From assembly GCA_014218235.1 (NCBI GenBank), contig CM024758.1, forward strand, positions 102,151,698 to 102,215,697: a stretch of DNA of 64,000 nt. Reading direction: 5' to 3'. Both the position numbers and the translations under genes were made by a program. Positions 58,401-64,000 of this stretch are shown here, in pieces. The DNA is from Colocasia esculenta. Lineage: Eukaryota; Streptophyta; Magnoliopsida; Alismatales; Araceae. The stretch's first letter is position 1. Each line of letters begins with the position of its first letter. The notes under the pieces are model-generated. The model did not search any database and was not told the origin of the DNA. It saw only the letters and a list, made by a program, of their open reading frames with translations.

Positions 58401-60620
58401 CCCAAACAGAGTTGGGACCATCAGAATGTTTGAACATTGTTAGTAAATCTTTTCTCACCCAAATTTGACTTGTTTTTGATTTTTTTTGTTTCATTGGTGT
58501 TTTCAGTCTTTTCTGTTTGTTCTTTTCCTTAGAAATGAAAGCACCAATATTTTTGTTTTTAGTGGGAGGGGAGTTTTTCATTTGAGCATAGGAGTTCAGA
58601 TTAGGAGGTGGAATCCATGGATTTTGTTGGTACATCAAAAGGTTTGGATGAAGAATTGAGGATGATACCAACAGGGTTGTCATACCATTGGCTCCAAGGA
58701 TTGGTCCAATCATCTTGAAATGCTGTCTTGGAGGTCCAAGGTTCTTTATAAATGATTTCCTTTGACTTTTTTTGTTTTTCAAATTTTTATTTGAATTTTT
58801 GATTGAGTTGTTTGTAGCTTTTGATGTTGAGCAGGTCGACCTCTCCATGACTGGTGTCGACACAGCAACCACAGAAGTCTTCTTCTTGTGGACTGGTGTC
58901 GACCTGTCAGGAGACTGTGTCGACCTGGTTGTCTTCTTTTGTTTTTGAGTTTTTGATTTGTTTGTGTTTTGTTTGATGTTTTGTCTGATGTTTGCTTGAT
59001 TTCTGTGTTCTCAAGATTAGGACCTTTGACAAATTAATTAATGGTGCTTTGCCCTTTTTCTCACCAGATTTGTCTTTCTTTGGTTTTTGTTTGTTGAATC
59101 CTAATCCATGAGAAGTTGTTGTCATATTTGTTCCTAGCAGTGCCTCCAAGTTATCTTTACCTTTTGTGAAGGTTTGGATAACTTCATCCCTTTCTTTTAG
59201 CTGGTTTTGAAGAGTTTTAATTTCTTCAATCTTTTGTTGTTTTCTTGTTTTTTCATTTCCAGCTTTTCAGATAAGTCTTTGAATTCTTGGGTGGCCTTTT
59301 GAGAGGCAAGCTTCAGATCATCAATTAGATTCATGAGATTTTCTTTTTCTTCATTTAATTCTGTTATCTCATTTTCTAGCTCACAAGTTCTGTTGTTTGA
59401 AGATTGGTTATGATAAAGGTTTTCAATTTTCTTTTTGATGTGTTTGTTTTCTTTTCTCATTTCAGAATATTTTTCAACTAGTTCAGCATAAACATCCTGC
59501 CAATCTTCAACAGTGAAATCTTCAAAAGAAGTGCTTACCTTTTCTTCAGAGTTGTTGGCCATGAAGCAGATTTCCTCACTCTCAGAGCTTGAGGATTTTT
59601 TGTCTTCTTCTTCTTCACTTGAGTCTTCATCAGACCAAGTGGCTACCATGGGCTTTGGCTTCTGAACTTCTTGTGCTTTTCTTCTTGTTCTCAGGACACT
59701 CTCCCTTCATGTGTCCTGGCTTATTACACCTGTAACAAATGACAGTTTCGTCAGATTTTTGATTCTTGTTGAAATTAGAAGAGGAAGTGTTTCTTTTACC
59801 TGAGGAAAACTTCTTTTTCCCAGACATTTTTCCTTTTCTATATTTCAAGAATTTTCTGAATTGCCTGGTCATGAGGGCAATTTCATCCTCATTTGACTCA
59901 GACTCCTCAGAACTTGTCTTTTCTGACTTTTGTCTTTATTACTTGAAGAGGCCTTAAGTGCCATTGGCTTGGTCTTAATTATGTGTTCTTCATTTCTTTT
60001 AAATTGATTTCATATGTCATTAAGGATCCTATCAATTCATCCAAAGAAATTTTGGACAAATCTTTAGAATCTTCAATGACAGTGGCCTTTGTGTGCCAAA
60101 TTGAAGAAAGTGAACGTAAGATTTTCCTTACCAAGTCTGCATCTGTGTAGTCCTTACCTAAGGCCTTGAGTCCATTGACAATAACCATGAACCTGGCAAA
60201 CATTTCAGAAATTGTTTCATTAGACTTCATCATAAACAATTCATATTCTGAAACAAGAATATTTGCCTTAGTTTCCTTTACTTGTGATGTTCCCTCATAA
60301 AGTAATTCGAGTTTATCCCACATCTCTTTGGCAGATTTGCACATTGAGATTCTCGAATACTCTTTGGGATGAACAGCACATTGAATCATGTTCATGGCAC
60401 TATAATTCAATGTGGCTTTTCTTATTTGTTCCCTAGTCCAGGTTTCTTCCTCTCCCTGGTTTTCATAGGGACCAACCTCAACCACTTTCCAAATTTCATA
60501 GTTCTGGGCTCTTAGAAAGACTTGCATTCTATTTTTCCAGTATGAATAGTCCGTTCCATTAAAGAATGGTGGCCTATTTATGGAATGCCCCTCAGCTATG
60601 AAACCTTTGGAATCCATTGA
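58401..60620 (-). pseudogene. gag of element F, with zinc knuckle
   Basis: Start at about 60617 (MDSKGFIAEGHSINRPPFFN). Capsid domain: GTDYSYWKNRMQVFLRA, EMWDKLELLYEGTSQVKETK and DLVRKILRSLSSIWHTKATV, of the copia UBN2 type, to 59979. A zinc knuckle, CYRCNKPGHMKGECP (CCHC, about 59730), lies in the next frame. A long Glu/Lys-rich segment (59649-59197) is probably coiled coil, then a Lys/Gln/Ser-rich linker follows. Within the linker, 58834-58924 carries four class I palindromes. Frame breaks occur near 59960, 59640, 59180 and 58890. This protein would form the particle and bind the RNA. Confidence 0.85.
58834..58924. repeat. Class I sites inside gag-linker coding sequence of F
   Basis: TCGAC at 58836, 58857, 58899 and 58920: distances 21, 42 and 21. 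The sites are embedded in the coding strand, where they give Ser-Thr or Val-Asp-Thr residues depending on frame. Confidence 0.85.
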
Positions 60621-60728
60621 GTTAAAAGAAAGCACAGAAAGAATACTTAGCAAACAAGCAAACAATCAAGCAATCAGACACACAATACTCAAAAACTGCT
60701 CAAATCAAATCAGATCAAGTATAAACCC

Positions 60729-60740
60729 GCTCTGATACCA
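60729..60740 (-). other. Primer-binding site of element F
   Basis: Minus-strand TGGTATCAGAGC, two bases after the 5' LTR end; complementary to initiator tRNA-Met. Confidence 0.9.
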
Positions 60741-60742
60741 AT

Positions 60743-62364
60743 TGAAGGATCGAGGAAAAGGTGTGGATAAGATCTAGAAGGGGGGGATGAATAGATCTAT
60801 GCCACTCTATGCGGAAGCTTAAGCAATTTAAAAATACTTTGAGAATCAGAGGCAATTTTAACAGTGAAAAACACAGATCTGATGAGATGATAGTGAGTTG
60901 ATAAAATAGATGTGAAACCAGTTGATTAAGTGAATTTTAAGCGATCCTATGCAAGCATCTAACGGATAATAGAATCAAACCACAAATAGACAAGTGCACA
61001 GAGATTTTTAGGTGGTTCGGAAATCACCCATGTGATTCCTACATCCACCCCTCACACCCAGTGAGGATTCACTAAACAACCTGGGTAACACACCCACTGG
61101 AGCCAGACAACTCCAACACTTGAGTTTACAACTCACACACCTCTAGAGTAAGACTACTCTAGATCCCTGAGCAAGACTGCTCAACAACTACTTGAGCTCG
61201 ACGACTCAAACTGAGCACAATGGCTCACAAACAACTATGCTAGACACCAACACACGACATAGATCTTCTAGCAGCAGATCATGTCAACATGAGAACATTC
61301 ATGAGAGTTATGCAGAAGCACTTGCACAATCTCAAGATGTCTCAGAAGAACAAAAGTACAATGAGAATTGTGTTAAAAGACTTTGTTCTCCAGTGTACTC
61401 CCTTGTAGAGGCTCAGATTGGGAAGAGGCTTGAATTCTTGAAGTCCCAAGCGATGCTCTGCACTTTTGAACTTGGGGATCTTCCTTGAAATCTTCTCCAA
61501 CGGATGCTTCTACTTGATCTGCTTCCTTGAGGCGCTTCAGATGCTTCTTCAAGGATCACACTCCAATTCTCACAATCGAATTGATGAGAATTGGTCTTCA
61601 GAAGACACCAGGAGAGCAGAGGAGGGAGATGAACTCTTCTCGCCGCCAAAGGGAACTTTCTGAAGGCTCCAAGAGTTCGTTGGGTCTCTTGATGTGATGG
61701 ATGGCCAATTGGGGGCTTTTATACCCAAAGATTCCAAGGATACCCTTTAGGTACAAGGGCACACGACCCTAGGTTGATACCCCATCGCCCTAGGATGACA
61801 CGTGGCAATCATCCATCTTAAGTTGGAATCTTTCCGTACTGGTGGTTGGTGTCGACACACTGTCCCAAATATGAGAATTGGCTATTCTGGGAACAAGGTC
61901 CAGTGTCGACCTGCTCTGGTCTTGCGTCGACCTGCTGTCCCATTCTGCAAACAGGCTGTTCTGGAAACGAGGTCCAGTGTCGACCTGCCCTGATCCTGCG
62001 TCGACCTGGGTAGACTAATTCCTGGAATTTTGCAACTCGTGTCGACCTGCTCTTTGGCTAGTGTCGACACAGTCTAGGCATTTCTTCAGCTTTTTGCCTT
62101 TGAGACTGAGGTGTTGTGTCGACACCATTGTGGGGTGTGTCGACACCACCTTTGCAAAAAATATTTGTACCTGAAAATTAAACACATATATCATTAGTAA
62201 AATATTTTATTATAGTACAAATGATAAGTGTGCTTTGAAACATGCTTTTTGAATATTAATTCAGGTGGAATGTGTGTATCATGTTTCAATTAGTTTGCAT
62301 TCAAATCACATTTGTCATCATCAAAATTAGAGGGAAATGATATGAAATTACACTCAACCCAACA
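60743..62364 (-). repeat. 5' LTR of element F (1622 bp)
   Basis: Nearly identical to 49570-51212. On the minus strand it starts TGTTGGGTTGAGTG. It has lost the first class I site present in the other LTR. Confidence 0.95.
61848..62145. repeat. Class I palindrome array in 5' LTR of F, 9 sites
   Basis: TCGAC at 61852, 61906, 61927, 61980, 62001, 62042, 62064, 62119 and 62140: distances 54, 21, 53, 21, 41, 22, 55, 21. Confidence 0.9.
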
Positions 62365-63119
62365 ACCTGAAGGAAGGGGTAAACCGCTCGTAGATGTCTG
62401 CTGCTCGAGGCGCTCAAGCCGGCGAACTGGTGCGCTAGAAAGGCTGCTCCCCAAGCCATACCCCCTACCTCAACTAGGTCCTCCACAAGCGGCAGGAAGC
62501 TGCAGTGGACTGCGTCGCCTCTCGTGGCAAACAAAGTCTACCAAGAAAGAGAACGAGAAAGCGGCGCAAGTCCAAGTCCGCTGCTACCAGGTTCACTCGC
62601 CAACCTCTCCGGCTGACCTGGATAGACTCTCGAGGTACTCATCCTCACTCTCCCCGGCATTCTTCCCTGCCTCATACAAAACCCAGACTCTCCTATATGC
62701 TACCTAGGCACTAGGGAGGACCTACGTTCTACCGGGAGGTCTAGGAGTGCTCGGCTAACTCATGGTAGCAGGAATAGGTATAGCCACTCACCGGTCGCCG
62801 TAAAACCTGAGCCCTATGATCTGGCTCACATCCTCCAAACTGGGGATCATGTGCCCCAATGGGAATGCAAAGGCAGTCGCCTCTGTATCCCATCGCTCCG
62901 CAGAGCCTGGGTAAGGGCGGATCCACCCTCATCCTCCCCATCCTAAGGATCTCTCCGAGTCCCATCTCCTATACCCGCTCTCACTGAAAGGGGGGCGAAC
63001 GAGGAAGACAACCAGTACTAGTGTCCAAGACACTCGGCCCTATCTCACCCTGTAAGATACATTCAAGTTCAGTTAAAGCCTATTTTGTGTGTTCGGACGG
63101 ATTCACGGCAGCCATGGCG

Positions 63120-63274
63120 GCCGCGACCTTGTCGCGTCGGTGCGGGCCACCGCCACCTTATCGCGTCACCCATCAAGGCCGCGATAAGGTCGCGTCGGCC
63201 AGAAACGCCGCGACATTGTCGCGACGCCCCGCCCCGCCGCGCCATCATGTCGCGGCAGGTCGGGCCGACGCGTT
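63120..63274. repeat. Class II palindrome array, 11 sites, alternating 11/18 bp
   Basis: Variants of GTCGCGAC centred at 63123, 63134, 63152, 63163, 63181, 63192, 63210, 63221, 63239, 63252 and 63270: distances 11, 18, 11, 18, 11, 18, 11, 18, 13, 18. Intervening bases do not repeat. TTATCGCG (63158-63165) and CGCGATAA (63180-63187) are exact reverse complements. Confidence 0.92.
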
Positions 63275-63763
63275 GTCAGGGCCAAATCGGCGGAGCCTCC
63301 TTTGTTTCTTCCGCCTTTCTTGGGTGTTTCGCCTACATTTGCCCTCTGGGGCTTCGTCTACCATCATTCCACGTTCATACAAGGATTTAGGGAGAGTTAC
63401 TTACCGTTTTCATGGCCTTGGCCCTTTCTTCCGTTCTTCCTCCACGTTCATGACTGGAGCCGTCTCCTCCTCCTCCTCTTCCATTCCGACCTCGGGCACC
63501 TCCCCTCGACCGGAGGCTCCTCTGCCCGTTGCGAGAGCTCCGACGCTCCGCTTGGCGCTTCCTCCGTGATGAGCCTCGCCGATTTCCTTTCCTCCTTCCA
63601 TCGCAATGGGGGGTTTTTTTTGGGTGAGGTGTGCTAGCAAGTAGGTTAGATCAGTCCAAGATGGTGGGATGGGGGGAAGAAGTTCAGGTGAGAAGGCTTG
63701 TAGATTTTGAAAACCCGGAAAGGGGGAAGGAGGGGGCGTTTGTTTTTGAATGAGTCGGTTTTT

Positions 63764-63878
63764 GACGCGACGTAGCGGGCGGTCGCGTTAATGTCGCGCC
63801 CCTCTGGGCCGCCGCGACAGAGTCGCGACACCCCGCTTGGCCGCAACATTAAGGCGACACCCCCCGGACTGTCGCGTC
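63764..63878. repeat. Class II palindrome array, 8 sites, alternating 18/11 bp
   Basis: Centres at 63767, 63785, 63796, 63814, 63825, 63843, 63854 and 63874: distances 18, 11, 18, 11, 18, 11, 20. TGTCGCG (63792-63798) pairs with CGCGACA (63813-63819); TGACGCGA (63763-63770) pairs with TCGCGTTA (63783-63790) with one G-U. Confidence 0.9.
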
Positions 63879-64000
63879 ATCAATAGAGCCATTTGTGCAT
63901 GCAGGAAAATCTGTTTATTCATTCAATTTCAAATCTTACATGCTCTAATTCTCCCTAACAATCAAACAATGCTATCAAGTTCTTTCCTATCTACCATCTT

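Larger units (their letters stand above)
49570..62364 (-). mobile_element. Complete Ty1/copia SIRE-type element F
   Basis: Two LTRs (60743-62364 as 5' LTR and 49570-51212 as 3' LTR) enclose, on the minus strand, gag, zinc knuckle, protease, integrase, reverse transcriptase and RNase H in copia order, then a long non-coding stretch and an extra 3' gene (51902-53541), the layout of SIRE/Maximus elements. Primer-binding site and polypurine tract are present. Flanking pentamers are GGTGT (left) and ACCTG (right), so no target duplication is visible. The 5' LTR starts two bases inside an intron of the PMD gene. LTRs are nearly identical but the coding region has several frame breaks. TGTCGACA palindromes occur in both LTRs, the 3' non-coding part and gag. 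Confidence 0.92.
47897..62965 (-). pseudogene. Antisense plant mobile domain (PMD) gene, split by element F
   Basis: A spliced minus-strand gene. N-terminal part: 62965-62741 and, in broken frames, to 62640. PMD core: to 62367, with FLPLVEDLVEVGGMAWGAAF, HQFAGLSASS and AVYPFLQ. Element F interrupts two bases into the next intron. Exons then follow at 49493-49332 (VWAYLHLPPWGEG; ends YPYLD), 49246-48872 (PYFGRSVWLHALNLVLPL, WREQAREQIKNWE, DDAYLQAYALKYGGKVYKS), 48798-48717, 48639-48493 (ends RHLEER) and 48424-47897 (ERDLQLTTEHAMDL, heptad-like coiled coil, Ser/Arg tail). Introns of 65-75 bp have GTAAG donors and GCAG acceptors. PMD proteins act in transposon silencing and are also carried by transposons. 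A TAG at 48873 and an extra base near 48725 break it. Confidence 0.8.
23970..64000 (+). mobile_element. Ty3/gypsy Tat-type element C (5' LTR to window end, heavily nested)
   Basis: Begins TGTAGACACCCGG at 23970 inside B's pol end. Its coding blocks, in the order gag (35064-36275), a Cys/His and Gln-rich region, protease with a G-patch-like tail, reverse transcriptase, RNase H, an additional archaeal-type RNase H, and integrase (to about 42700), match the Tat lineage, which carries a second RNase H. An antisense PMD gene lies downstream, consistent with the extra frames known in this lineage. It is interrupted by D (26350-34824 with its duplication), E (43383-47016) and F (49570-62364). I cannot fix the 5' LTR's right end or find a primer-binding site, and the 3' LTR is not in the window. 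Whether 47012-64000 belongs to the same element is inferred from order and from class II arrays at both ends. Confidence 0.55.
62966..64000. other. GC-rich region upstream of the PMD gene, two class II arrays
   Basis: Several frames are open on both strands because of composition, but none shows a domain. It may hold the 5' leader of the PMD gene and 3' non-coding sequence of element C. A CT-rich stretch lies at 63440-63620 and AT-rich sequence begins at 63890. Whether a 3' LTR of C follows is not visible. Confidence 0.4.

Noticed and set aside
63120..63274. CRISPR-like repeat/spacer appearance of the class II arrays
   Set aside because: Repeats are 8 bp, gaps 3 and 10 bp, repeats vary, no cas genes, and the surroundings are plant retrotransposons.
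63021..63640. Long overlapping frames on both strands (up to 182 codons)
   Set aside because: GC-rich, stop-poor sequence; no recognisable domain, and the palindrome arrays run through them at a non-triplet period.
1..64000. rRNA, snRNA, plastid or mitochondrial insertions
   Set aside because: No recognisable stretch on either strand by reading; a database search would be needed to exclude short ones.

Overview
The window is nuclear DNA from a flowering plant, very probably an intergenic 'transposon sea'. It holds Ty3/gypsy chromovirus, Ty3/gypsy Tat-type, Ty1/copia SIRE-type and PIF/Harbinger elements, a plant mobile domain (PMD) gene with short plant-type GT-AG introns, and a remnant of a plant DUF639-type gene. 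Nothing pins down the species. Nearly all coding sequence is broken by frameshifts and stops; some breaks may be assembly errors, because LTR pairs are otherwise nearly identical.

Layout. 1-2.2 kb: SINE candidate, minus-strand remnant of a cellular gene, GC-rich unassigned sequence. 2.75-15.4 kb: decayed PIF/Harbinger element on the minus strand (transposase plus Myb/SANT-like partner genes) carrying a 4 x 155-bp and a ~4.7 x 480-bp tandem array, and invaded by a 3.0-kb solo LTR (5018-8012, TSD GTCAA). 15.86-64 kb: a nested stack. LTR A (15858-17856) is cut by minus-strand gypsy B (LTR 17857-23864). B's LTR holds a solo LTR (20381-23126, TSD GATGC). B's pol end is cut at 23970 by Tat-type element C, which runs to the window end. 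C holds a complete chromovirus D (26350-34819, TSD GAGTG), a solo LTR E (43383-47011) and a complete SIRE-type copia F on the minus strand (49570-62364). F splits an antisense, intron-bearing PMD gene carried in the 3' part of C.

The most unusual structure is shared by these unrelated retroelements. Their LTRs and other non-coding parts (and once a gag region) contain arrays of short CpG-centred palindromes that differ by motif class but obey fixed centre-to-centre distances: TGTCGACA in pairs 21 bp apart; GTCGCGAC alternating 18 and 11 bp apart; TTGRCGYCAA in pairs about 16 bp apart. Between sites the sequence is unrelated, so these are not ordinary tandem repeats. Within many pairs the two members are complementary to each other, including changes that preserve pairing, so each pair can form a stem-loop with class-specific loop length. 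The clearest case is 63120-63274, where eleven sites follow 11,18,11,18,11,18,11,18,13,18. I know of no description of this; it resembles in logic the family-specific motif clusters read by anti-silencing proteins of VANDAL transposons, but an RNA-hairpin role fits equally well.
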